64,000 bases of DNA from contig OX422222.1 in the NCBI GenBank assembly GCA_949130495.1, positions 271,984,109-272,048,108 on the forward strand, read 5' to 3'. Both the position numbers and the translations under genes were made by a program. Numbering within the stretch: position 1 is the first letter of the stretch; every line of letters starts with the position of its first letter. Source of the stretch: Sambucus nigra. Its lineage: Eukaryota; Streptophyta; Magnoliopsida; Dipsacales; Adoxaceae. The notes beneath the pieces are model-generated. The model did not search any database, was not told the origin of the DNA, and was given only the letters and a program-made list of their open reading frames with translations. Below, one piece after another: positions 23,155 through 34,375 of this stretch.

Positions 23155-25450
23155 ATGTCTAATCCTGGAAGAAAGTATGAGGTCTTTGTAACTGATAAAT
23201 TTTGGAAATTTCGTAACAAATATGGAATTCCTGATAGTGTCAACATAAGGATATCATCAGAGGAAGAGAATATCATGGATCTTCCCTCTGGTGAGGTAGC
23301 TTTTATGGGATAGAAATTTGATGTCTTTGAGACATCAAACTATTTGGTGTCTTGGATTCTGATTGACCATTGCCGCTAGCGCGGACCCATTTCCATAAAT
23401 GATGTGAGTCCCCACTAACACTATTGACCAATTAGAATCCAAGACTTTAAATAGTTTGATGTCTCAAAGACATCAAACTTTTTTCTGCTTTTAGGATAGT
23501 TGCCATATTAGAAGGGGTTATGTTTCCCCCTTCACCCAATACTAGTGAGAGTACTTCGCTATTCGGGAATATTCTCAGCTCAATCAAAAGGTAGCTTCTT
23601 CTAGATTATGATGGGTATAGTAGACATTAACTAAATTTGTGTGATGAACCTAAGTGTTGAGGATATTAGGTATTATTATGACTTGAGGTCTTCCTCAAGC
23701 TCATATCTATACCATTTACATGATAGGGAAAATTCCCGCAATTTGGTTACATATTTCCCCGATCAAAAAAGGATACTAATAAGAATATCCTTGTGGTCTT
23801 CAGGGACCTTAATGGAAAAAACTACGGTGGTCTTAAGGATCCTACCACAAATGGGGTACTTGGTAGGTCGTCTGGTTGTTGTTTTTATAAGTACTTAAAA
23901 TATTTTTACTTACTAACCTGATTTTTGTTCTGATTATTTATTAAATATGAAGTCATCCCACTATCAAGTAAACCTTAAATATTTGAAAAAATCTTAGAGG
24001 CGTCAAAATCCAGAAGGTGTTCGTTCGCATCAGAAGGCGGCTTATATCTTGCTAGGTAATAACTTAACCATTCAGTCAATCAAAAAATTTCACAGCTGTT
24101 CCTGAAGTTTTGGTCGCTGATTATTCTGAGGTTAACAATGTCTCCATTTCAACTTTTACCCCCATTACTAATGAGACCAGTAGGGGGTTTATTTAGGGAA
24201 ATCTTACACATATGTCATCTCAACGGAATCAGAATCCGACCAGGAAGAGGAGGAGGACATCGACTCATTCTTGGATGATTTCAACCCACTACTTTCTTAC
24301 AACGCCAGTATATCTAGTCATCCTTGGGAGGATGTTGAAGAAGAAGAGAACTTTTTAAGGGAAGACTTTTCATTCCTTCCAGTCCCTAGTTACCAAGAAG
24401 ACATAGCTAGTTGGCAGAGGAAACTAGTCGATCTGGAATTTGCCAGAGACAAAATTAAAAAATAGACGGCCAATAGCAGCCAAGCTAAATAAAATGTTGC
24501 TTAAAGGAAGAAAAATTTAGTCAACCTTACGGAAAAGGAGGCCTTGGATCTATAAAGTCAGTGTTAGTAGGATGAACGGGCAAACAAAAAGTTCACAAAC
24601 AAAAAACAGGTTGACGCTCTGCCTTCCCCAACTAGCATTTCCAGTCGACCTCTGACAATCAACGAACCTCAACAGGGACAAGGGACCTTCCCCCAAGGGT
24701 ACTGGGATCTCCCTTGTGATATCTCCTTTTGAAAAGGAAAAGAACCAGTAATCAAGGTCAATTAGACCCACATGTATTCAAAGGTAACATTCCCGATCGT
24801 TCGGGCAGTAATGTTACCATTTGATATGCTTCATCTAAGAGGCTTCTCATTTGAGAGACTGCATAAGGAAGGATTGCAGCACATCGTTCTGGTAAATCAC
24901 ACACCTTTTTATTTTATTGTGCACCAAAGTTTACTTTTAACCTTCTCCTCTTTTTTTGTTCAGAGCATGCAAGTCGCTCAGGAACTCGTTGGCCGAGATG
25001 ATCTCTATCGGAAAATAATGATCAACTTGTGAAGACCAATACTACTGTAAAGGGTTAGCCAATCACCAATGTAATGAGGTGGACTAACTCAACTAAAATT
25101 TGAAGTTTGACGTGGATAGTAAGACGAAAGCGATGGAAAGCTGAGTGAGCTCAAAATGAGTTCAACACAGTGGACGACGAACTATCACAGTTGAAGGCCT
25201 TTTTTAAGCACAAGTTCCTACAAAAGCTTATCCTTTAGAGGCAAAAATGTGTGATGGAGTAGTCCCGAGAGGATGAACTAGAAAAAAATCATAATAAAAG
25301 GTCTGAGGTGAACGTTCAGGTGGTCTCCTCACTGCTGGACTACTATAAGTTTGTTGCTTTTAATAAGCGATGGATAGTCGATCTACCCATGGTGGATCCC
25401 ATGATCAACCCTTCAATTTTTACTCCATCTGAGATTGTCTTCCATTAGTC
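23155..25450 (+). pseudogene. Antisense extra ORF of the Tat element (gypsy-type transposon domain), broken
   Basis: The coding-like text runs opposite to gag-pol. It begins with ATG at 23155 after a CT-rich leader and reads about 52 codons, including YEVFVTDKFWKFRNKYGIP, to the point where a MITE is inserted (23312-23486). It resumes near 23498 with an ILEGVMFPPSP-like stretch. A strongly acidic segment follows (24271-24465, with VEEEENF). Weak coiled-coil-like text (SMQVAQELVGRDDLYRKI) occurs at 24964-25030. Stops and shifts break it throughout. The layout resembles the 'putative gypsy type transposon' proteins encoded by extra ORFs of plant Tat elements. Their role is unknown. The assignment rests on remembered similarity and position. 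Confidence 0.55.
23312..23486. mobile_element. MITE with long inverted termini, inserted in the antisense ORF
   Basis: A 175-bp element has near-perfect inverted ends of about 50 bp. Each arm itself contains the palindrome TTTGATGTCT/AGACATCAAA with a 3-bp loop. It is flanked by GCTTTTATGGGAT (23299-23311) and GCTTTTAGGAT (23487-23497), a likely 11-bp target duplication with a 2-bp change. That size suggests a Mutator-like MITE. The class is inference. Confidence 0.75.
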
Positions 25451-26019
25451 TGTCCTTTATACTTTTTTTGTTCTCGGGGGACTGCCTCAACTCGGGATGT
25501 TAGGGATGTTGGGGACTCGGGATGTTGGGGACATCATTGAGCAATCTGTCTAGCCTACTACCTCTGATCAGTCTTCCCCCAATCCTAAATTTTTGTATCA
25601 TGTAGTTTTAATTGACCTTTAGGAGTCCCTTTTCTAGTCCTATGGACATTTTAATTATTAATGAGAAAATGTGTTCTCATTTCATTTGATCTCTTATCGT
25701 GCACTTGTTTCGTTTTTGCAACACAGTCAGGTCATTTGCTATTCTGATTGTGAAATCATAATTTTTTCTTTTTAGATCATAATTTCTATTAGTTTTCCTA
25801 ATATTTCTTTCTTAATAGAAAAATAAATAGTTCATTTGCAATTTTAACCCAGTCGCCCTTTGTCACTTGGATTTGGTTCTTGGTCATCTCAGGTTTAGCA
25901 TTACACTTGGGTGACGTGCTCAATTTTATGCTCATTTGAGGTCAACCATAAGTAAATGCAAATTTTAGTTCAACCATTATTAAATGATATTTTTAATACA
26001 GTTTGATCTACTTTAAGTG

Positions 26020-26540
26020 GGTTCTTGACTTTTCGAGGCCGATTGTACCACTTTATATGTGGGTTTTAGTGTCAAACGTATGCGAGCGACTAACATGTGA
26101 GTTGCACCACACAATTATTATGTGAGCTTTTGCCTCTTCTAAGATGATATACGTTATATTATACCACTTCTCGAGTGGGTTTTGTGCCAAACGTAGGCAA
26201 ATAACTCACATACGAGTTATACCATGCAATTACTACGTCGGTTTTTTCCTCTTCTAGGATGATATACTTTAGATCAAACCACTTCTCAAGTGGGTTTTGT
26301 TCTAAATGTAGGAGACCAACTCACGTCTAAATTGTACTAAGAAATTCTTACATGAATTTTTGCCTCTTTTAGGCCGATCTACTTTAGATAATACCATTTC
26401 TCAAGTGGGTTTTATGTCAATCGTACGCGACCAACTCACGTTTGAGTTGTACCAAACAATTCTTACGTGGGTTTTTGCCTTTTCTAGGTGATTGACCTAT
26501 CTTATTAGTTGTACCACTGTTTGAGTGGGTTTATATAATA
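26020..26540. repeat. 116-bp tandem repeat in the Tat 3' region, about four copies
   Basis: The phrase AGTGGGTTTT recurs at intervals of 116, 115, 115 and 120 bp (start of GGGTTT at 26061, 26177, 26292, 26407 and 26527). Between copies run shared boxes such as CAACTCACG and TTTTTGCCTCTTCTAGG. The repeat lies between the integrase end and the antisense ORF of the Tat element. Confidence 0.85.
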
Positions 26541-26689
26541 AGATGGTTTGAGATAAAGATTTTGAATAATTTTAACAACTAACTATTGATCGTTCTATTG
26601 TTCATAAAGAAAGAAGAAAGATATCCAGCTTCATATCTAATGATAAAACTTACTAACGTTCATGGCATTCTATGACATTGGAATTAATA

Positions 26690-28741
26690 TTCTATCTAAT
26701 TCTTCTGAATGATATGATCCACCACCACCTTTGGAGACTATTCGGTAAGGTCCTTATCAGTTCGATGCAAGTTTCCCGTCCGATGATGTCTTTTCATCAA
26801 CTATCATCTTTCTAAGGATCAAATTACCGGCCTAGAACTCTCTGAACTTAACCTTCTTATCATGCTATTTTGCTAACTCTTGCTATTAGGTAGAAAAATG
26901 TATCAGAGCTTGCTACCTTCTTTCCTTAGCCAGATCCAATTCATGGGCTATTCCTTCGTCATTTTGGCCATCTTGAAACATCACAGTCTGAGCATTAGAT
27001 CCAATTTCCAAAGGGATGACAACTTCCATACCATAGGCAAGGGAGTACTAAGTCTGATTTATTGGCTTTCTTGGGGCTATCATGTATGACTAAAGAATTG
27101 AGGGAAGTCCTTTCACCCATCATCCTTTGGCATTCTCTAATCGACACTTAACTCCTGATAAAATATTTTTACGGCTTATCACTGTCTCTCTATTTCAATG
27201 AGACAACAACTGATGCATAGTGGATTCTAACTCCTTGTTCTGTACTCGAACTGTGTTCCATTATAGATAACCAACGCTCTTAGGATTTTAAATTGCGTGA
27301 TGATATTCCTCCAAATGAATCTCCTAGCATTCGTCTCTCTGATGTGGGTGAGTGGTTCATCCTCAACCCACTTCCTAAAGGTTTCGATCGTCGTTAATCA
27401 ATATCTATGATTTCTTAGTGCAATAGGAAATGGTCCCCCTATGTCCATGCCCAACTGGGAAAAGACCATGGACTAGTGAGGGGATTTAGGTCTCTCGCAT
27501 GCTGCTTGATAAACGGTGATAAAAACTGACACTTGGTTCACTTTCGAATGAACCTCATAGCATTTTTTTTTGCATGAAGCGTCATTAATATCCCATCGGG
27601 ATTTTAAGAAATATGATAGGATTATTTATTTCCTAGACATCCAAGATGCAAAGTCACTGCCTGTTTATTATTCCATTTGGGTCTAACCAACCCTCATCTT
27701 CCAAGGCACACAGGTCGACGTTCTCAGACAATCCATCGAAGCTTCCAAACCCCTTTTTCCTTTGGTGGTGTTATATAACATAAAGAAGAGGATCCCATCT
27801 CATTTTAAGAATTAATTGAGAGTCATATTCAATTGCCCGGGAATCCTATTTTCTTAAGTTCGAAAAGATCAAGCCAAGCTATTTGGCAAGGTCCAAGCAA
27901 TGAGGGTATTGATTTTAAGAAGATCTACCTAAGAGATCGCCCTATAGGAGAGAGATCTTCCACCCACGTATTCTCCACAACTAACTTTGTGCATCTTGCT
28001 TGAAAGTGCATCCACTTAATCTAGGTGAACACATTTTAGTAAAGGGCGGGTGAATGATCGTCAATATAGTTTTCCCTTAGAGTTAAGGAAAAACCTAACT
28101 GACCTGATCCTTAATTTGTGTGCCTCATTACCATCTTGGGGTAGCACACCGGCCCTTAAGTAGGATAGAAAGAGATCCACCCAAGGAGAATCTAAATCCA
28201 CTCGAAGAACGCAAGGATCCTGATCTGATTCTTCGATGCTCGATTGGTCTATGTATTCCACTTTGATCATCCTTTTTAGGGAGGTATCAATTGTTGAAGC
28301 AAGAGTGGCTAGGGTGTTCGCATGGATATTATCATTCCTTAGAAGTTGCACCATTTAGGAAGACTAAAACTATTAAAGAATACCTCTTACCTTATTCTTG
28401 TAAGCAATTAATCTAGCATCCCTCACTTTATATTCTCTATTAAGTTAGCTCGTGATCAGTCTTGAGTCACATTATACAACAATGTGGTGAGAACCTATAT
28501 TAATCTCTCTACGAAGACCATGTACCATGGCCTCATATGCTGCCTTAGTATTTGAACCTCTGATTCCAAATATAATGGCTTTCTCACAAGTATCCAAGAA
28601 ATTTACCAGAGCTAACTTCAAAGACGTATTTTGAGCGTTGAGCTTTATCATGTATTCTCTGAGAATCTTGAAGGTCTCCGTGAGGTCTTTGATGTGTTCA
28701 ACCGCCTGCTTTCTTTTGATGAATATATCTTCAACATATAG
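26690..28741 (-). pseudogene. Tat pol remnant: end of RT, RNase H regions, integrase
   Basis: Read right to left, the RT resumes after the copia insertion with VYVEDIFIKRKQAVEHIKDL, the YVDD box having become YVED. An RNase H-like stretch follows (GSNTKAAYEAMVHGL, about 28490-28580), of the second type found in Tat elements. The integrase zinc-binding region (about 27850-28050) and core follow. LGMDIGGPFP near 27440-27470 holds the first catalytic Asp. The C-terminal part fades out near 26690. Many stops and frameshifts are present. The element would have encoded the polyprotein for reverse transcription and integration. It cannot do so now. Confidence 0.75.
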
Positions 28742-29840
28742 TGAAGAGAAGTGAGCGTGCATTCAAATAGAAAAATTATTTAATTAAACACAGTTTTTGT
28801 CAATTAAATCATAAACATGCAACTATATGTGATTGAACAAGATGATTACATATGCAAGAACATTCAAACACATACATGTGAGGAAAAATCCCCCAAAGGG
28901 ACAAAACCATTTATTTTCATTATAATATTGTAACGTACAATTTCAAATTATAATGAAAATACAAGTGACTAAGAATTACCCTCAGGTGTCGGATTCTGTA
29001 GTGGGCGGCTGGAAGTTTCCCTTTCCAGGACGACAGCAGTGAAAAAGAAGAACGGTCTTCTCCACAAGAGTATGAACAGATACGCGGATGTGTTCTTGGG
29101 TTGCAAGCTGATTCAAAAAGGATTGACAAGGTTGTGTGAATCAAAACATGAGTCTAGGGACTCAAAAAGGTGAAGACTTGAGGTATATGGACTCTCAAAT
29201 TCGTCTATGCAAGTCTTATGAAATATCTCCCCCGTAATTGGTATTTATAGGGAAATATATGAAGAGACCCACGTTTTAAAAACACCAAAATTCTATCCAG
29301 TGTACAGGGACAACGAACCGATTCAGGTACCCTACGAACCGGTTCCCCCCCCCCCCCCCGAAACCGGTTCGGGCTGGGTTCGGGGAAACTCGCTGGTCAA
29401 AGGGGCTTTTAGGACTTAGAAAAAATTCCAAGGTTTTTCTTGGAAATAACTCCATTTTCAACGAGCCATAACTTGTTCACCGTAGCTCGGATTGAGGTTG
29501 CGTTTCTTCCAGTATCTTTGTTGTGGCAAGATCTTCAACTTTCCAGTTGATCAGTCCTCCGGACGGTGGCTGTAAAATTACCAAATTTCCCTTAAAATTC
29601 CCTATCAAGCCTTATTGCACCGTTTTGACTTCTCTTCCGTACCACTTGTATTACAAGCCTAAAATCATGGAACGTGAAGTCGTTGAGGCAGATGAGGGAC
29701 ACATGATGGAGATGATAAATGCTTAATTCTCGAAATTCGAATTGAGTCCGTCGAATGAGATCGTGTAGAGACGTGCCAAATGTAACGGCGTACGACATAA
29801 ATAAATGAAACATTTCGGGCATGATAAAAATGTCCTTACA
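28742..29840 (-). mobile_element. Copia 3' LTR
   Basis: Starts TGAAGAGAAG and ends TGTCCTTACA. It aligns with 36581-37674 with roughly one difference per 20 bases in the first 200 bp by eye. A minus-strand TATA box (CTATAAATAC) lies at 29241-29250, and GAACCGGTTC palindromes and a poly-C run lie at 29314-29375. Confidence 0.9.
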
Positions 29841-29851
29841 AATCTCCCCCT
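29841..29851 (-). other. Polypurine tract of the copia element
   Basis: On the minus strand AGGGGGAGATT directly abuts the 3' LTR start TGTAAGGAC. It is the primer for plus-strand synthesis in LTR elements. Confidence 0.8.
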
Positions 29852-31371
29852 ATGTCTATGCCGATACATACATAAAAAATCCAAATTATCGAATAACAAA
29901 ATTGCCTATACAAATCTACCCTTCCATGAACCCAAAACTGGAAAGATAAAAATGAATAAGTCTTCATCGTTCGATCTTCAAATCTTTAAAACTGTCAAAT
30001 TTCTCATCAGGGTGTGCAATTCAGTGATCATCAATGTAGTACCTGCACACATGAGACAAAGCAAATACCACGTGACATATAGAGTTTGAAATGAGCTAAA
30101 CATAGATACCAATTTAAATCCTCAAAGTCAAAACTCACTCCCCCATAGTTGATAATTCTTCTCCCCCTTTTTATGATGTCCCCAAATAGACAGATATGAG
30201 AAGCAAAAATAGATGTACATGGAGAATGTCACAAGGTAATAGACCACTGTTTTTAGAATTTTTCAAAAAATTTCATACAAAGACTATATACAAGGAAACA
30301 CACCATGAGCGATAACAAAAACAACCAAGTCAATGATAGCTAAAATTAAGGGGTGTGATCAAATTCGATAGGAAAATCAATGCATACAAACATGACATAT
30401 GTGCACGATGAATATCGAATATTCTTAACGAATGAACTCAAAATCTTCCTCTGGTGTAAAAAATGGAAATTGGAGACATTGACTCAATCAAATCAACAAA
30501 TCAAAGCTAAAAATGATTTCCGCATCAATAACGTCCAAAACTATTTCATGCTTTTTCAGGACTTTCAAGGAAGTGCAAACCCGTTTATATTCTCCAACCA
30601 AACTCCCTCAAATTTATATTTTGAATAGAGGCTTTCTAAATTCTCAAACTTTGGAGAATTAATGGTGAAACCTAAGTGGCCCATATGTGGCATTAATTGC
30701 TTTTTATTGCCTTTAAATTTTTCGGGCTCTTTTAACCTCTTTGGACCCCGGATAATAAAATTCATCCATTTTTAGGTCCTTTTGAGCGGTGGCTTTTACG
30801 CAAAGACATGATAATTACCTTTCGCAGCCCCTCCCCGTTCTTAAACAAACACTCAGTCTCACAAAAAATGGTTTTTACATGCATTCCAATCTTGTCAAGT
30901 TTTATTGCATATTGTTAGTTGTATAGACATAATTGAGATGGAAACACTTAAGCCAACATGTGATAAACAAGTGCAATAGTCAAATAAAGCCGTGCATGTG
31001 TGCAATAAAGGAGAATGGAGTCAAACATGTAGAAGGATATCACTAATCACATCTCAAAGACTCCAATGTAAAGCACATGGATGAAATGATGTAGCGTCTC
31101 AAATCTCTATCAAACAGTCACATGGATAAATGGAATGAATTTAGTGACTTGGCTATCTTAAATGTTCATCCATAAAAGGCGTAAACAAAATACAAAATTT
31201 TTTTTGGTCTTTTCTGAAAAAAATTTCTTAAAGGAAAATCTTTTTGGAATTTTCAAAAGAATAAACAAATAGTTGTACAACAAAGCAATGATACATATAA
31301 TTCAAACTAGCAATAGGAAGCATATGATATTAACATGAAAAAGCATCCTATTCTAGACATAGACCAACCCC
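29852..31371 (-). other. Long 3' UTR of the copia element
   Basis: About 1.5 kb between the pol stop and the polypurine tract. In SIRE-type elements this space may hold an env-like ORF, but none is recognisable here. Short open frames on both strands have no similarity to known families. Confidence 0.6.
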
Positions 31372-34300
31372 TCAGTCAACTGTGCAAATCCCCAAAGACT
31401 TCCTAAGACTTTCAAATCTAAGGGCATCTAAAGATTTCGTGAAAATATCGGCTAACTTATGGTCGGTGGGAACAAAACTCAGGGATACGACTTTCTCCTC
31501 AACTAATTGTCGTATAAAGTGCTCAGGTATTCTGATGTGCTATGTGTGCGAATGCTGGATTGGATTGCGGGATATGTGTATCACGCTCGTGTTATCACAG
31601 GAAATGGTCATGGTGTCCTGTGAAATCCCATAATCTTCCAGCATTTGCTTCATCCATAAGAGTTGCGTGCAATAACTCCCGGCTGCTATATACTCAGCCT
31701 CTGGAGTGGACAAAGAGATGGAGTTTTGATTCTTGCTCATCCAGGAGACAAGAGAAGAACCAAAATAGAAACACCCACCAGAAGTGCTCCTACAACCATA
31801 TACATCCCCGGCCCAATCAGCATCTGAATAGGCAGACAAATGGTCATCGGTATCAAAGGAATACCAAATACCGTATGAGAGAGTCCCACTCATGTATTTA
31901 ATAATACGTTTTAGAGTAAGTAAATGTGACTCTTTCGGGGACGCCTGATATCGCACACAGACTCCAACACTAAAGGCTATGTCGGGACGACTGGCAGTCA
32001 AGTAGAGAAGACTACCTATCATACTCCGATACAAGGTTTGCTCCTGGAGTGTCCTTACTAAGCTTGGTAGTGGTACTCATAGGTGTACGTGCATGCTTAG
32101 CGGAGTCTAAATCAAATTTCTTCACTAGGTCTCTAGCATACTTGGATTGGGAGATGAACATCCCATCCTCTAGCTGGCGAACCTGGAGACCAAGGAAGAA
32201 AGTAAGCTCACCAACCATGCTCATCTCAAACTCACTTTTCATCTCCTCTTCAAAGTGATGATCATGTTAGGAGCACGTGGATCTAAAGACTATGTCGTCT
32301 ACATAGACCTGGGAAACCAAAATTGCACCATCATCTCTCCTGACGAACAACGTCATATCAACTCCCCCTCTCTTGAAGCCACGGGATAAGATATAGGAAG
32401 TAAGCCTCTCGTACCAAGCACGGGGTGCTTGCTTCAAACCATACAAAGCTTTCCTCAGATAGTAGATGTGCTCCGGGTGCTTAGGGTCTTCAAACCTTTT
32501 TGGTTGTTCCACGCAAACCTCCTCCTGTAGAATGCCATTCAGAAAGGCACTCTTGACATCCATCTGATATAACTTGAAGCGCAGATGACATGCGATGGCA
32601 AGTAGTAAATAGACGGACTCAAGCCTCGCAACAGGAGCAAATGTCTCCCCAAAGTCTACACCCTCTATCTGTGTGTATCCTTGAGCGACCAACCTAGCCT
32701 TATTTCGGATTATGGTACCATTTTCATCCATTTTATTCTTGAAAATCCACCGGGTACCTATCACATTAGTCTCACTAGGTCGGGGGACTAGTTCCCAGAC
32801 ATTATTCTTTTTAAACTAAAGCAACTCATCCTGCATAGCAGATATCTAGTGTTCATCCTTGAGTGCTTCTTTATGATTCTTGGGCTCGACTTTGGACATG
32901 TAGTAGATATGGCTAACAACGTTCTCTAGATGAGCACGAGTCTTGACCCCAAGAGTGAGATCACCAACAATGGCAGAAGGGTCATGACTCTTGCGAACCC
33001 AAGAAGGTGTGTCCCCTAACACAGGAGTGGGGACCACAGAGTGTGGGTAAGGGACAAGTAAATCACTGTCAACCAAGTCCTCATTCGCACACTGAAGGTT
33101 AGGATCAATAACAATCGGAGGTTCGTCATCTTGCACGGTGACGTTTATTGATTTCATAACCTTAGAGATCTTCAGGTTAAAAACTCGGTACGCTCTACTA
33201 TTCGATGAATAGACTAACAATATTCCCTCGTCGCTCCGAGAGTCAAACTTTCCTAATTGCTCTCTATCCCATAGGATGTAGCATTTACTCCCAAGAATAC
33301 GGAAATATGCCAGGTTGGGCTTCTTGCCAGTCCACAACTCATAAGGTGTCTGAAGTGTGTGTGGACGCAGATAAACCCTATTCACCGTGTGGCATGCAGT
33401 AGACATTGCCTTTGCCCAAAATCCCCTAGAAACTTTACGACCTATAAGCATAGATCTAGCCATCTCCTGGATCGTTATATTCTTTCTCTCAACAATCCCA
33501 TTTTGTTGAGGAGTCTTCACAACAGAAAACTCATGTTTGGTCCCAAGGCTATCACAATACAAATCTACCTTTGCTTCCTTAAATTCAGTGCCGTTGTCAC
33601 TACGTATCCTGTTAATAGTGACTCCGTGTGGATTTTGCAGGACACGACACTTGGTTTTTAAAACTCTATAGCATCGGATTTCTCTCCCAGAAAACCTACA
33701 ATGGAGTACCTGGAGAAATCATCCACCATCACGAGGATAGACCTCTTACCACCCAGACTCTCGGCACGAGTGGGACCCATAAGATCCATGTGTATAAGCT
33801 CAAGAACTCGAGAGGTGGTAATGGAATTAAACTTCCTATGGGGACTACGAATTTGTTTTCCCAACTGATAGGGTCCACAAATCGTCGAAGTTGACTTTCT
33901 AAGACATGGTAAGCTACTTACTAGGTCCTGTTTAGCTAAGCGAGTGAGATCTCTAATATTCACGTGACCTAGACGTTGGTGCCACAGATCCATAGGAGTG
34001 ATCGTGGCGCTATTGCAGACAAGTGAGGAAGTAGGCTCAGTCCCATAACAATTATCCTCGGTCCTCACCCCTTGCATCAAAAGTTTATCGGCTTGATTGT
34101 AGACATTACACGCGTCCCGATCAAACTTTACAGCAAAGTTAGTGTCGCACAGCTGGCTAATGCTGAGAAGGTTTACTTTTAAACCTTTGACGTATAACAC
34201 ATTCTCTAGCTTAGGAAATCCTGGTAACTCTACAGTACCTCGTCCTACAATTCTAGACTTGTTCCCATCTCCAAAGGTGACTCTGCCATCCTGATAATCC

Positions 34301-34375
34301 TCAAAAGATGTAAAAAATGAGGCATCACCTGTCATATGTCTGGAGCATCCACTGTTAAAATACCACTGTAAGGTA
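31372..34375 (-). pseudogene. Copia pol remnant: protease, integrase, RT, RNase H
   Basis: The protease motif reads WYFNSGCSRHMTG, so the catalytic Asp of DSG is Asn (codon 34354-34356). The integrase zinc region has LWHQRLGH, but the last Cys of its CxxC is Tyr (ICGPYQ). Core boxes HMDLMGP and TPQQNGIVERKN hold catalytic Asp and Glu. RT runs through GTRWIFKNKMDENG, MDVKSAFLNG and YVDDIVF. RNase H has YSDADWAGD and LSTPEAEYIAA. The frame ends at a TGA at 31372-31374. Breaks include stops near 33658, 32846, 32818 and 32264 and frameshifts near 34390, 33600 and 32035. The protein would have cleaved, copied and integrated the element. Confidence 0.9.

Noticed and set aside
29336..29365. A G-quadruplex or regulatory switch at the poly-C run in the copia LTR
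   Set aside because: It is a simple homopolymer of unequal length in the two LTRs, most likely slippage.
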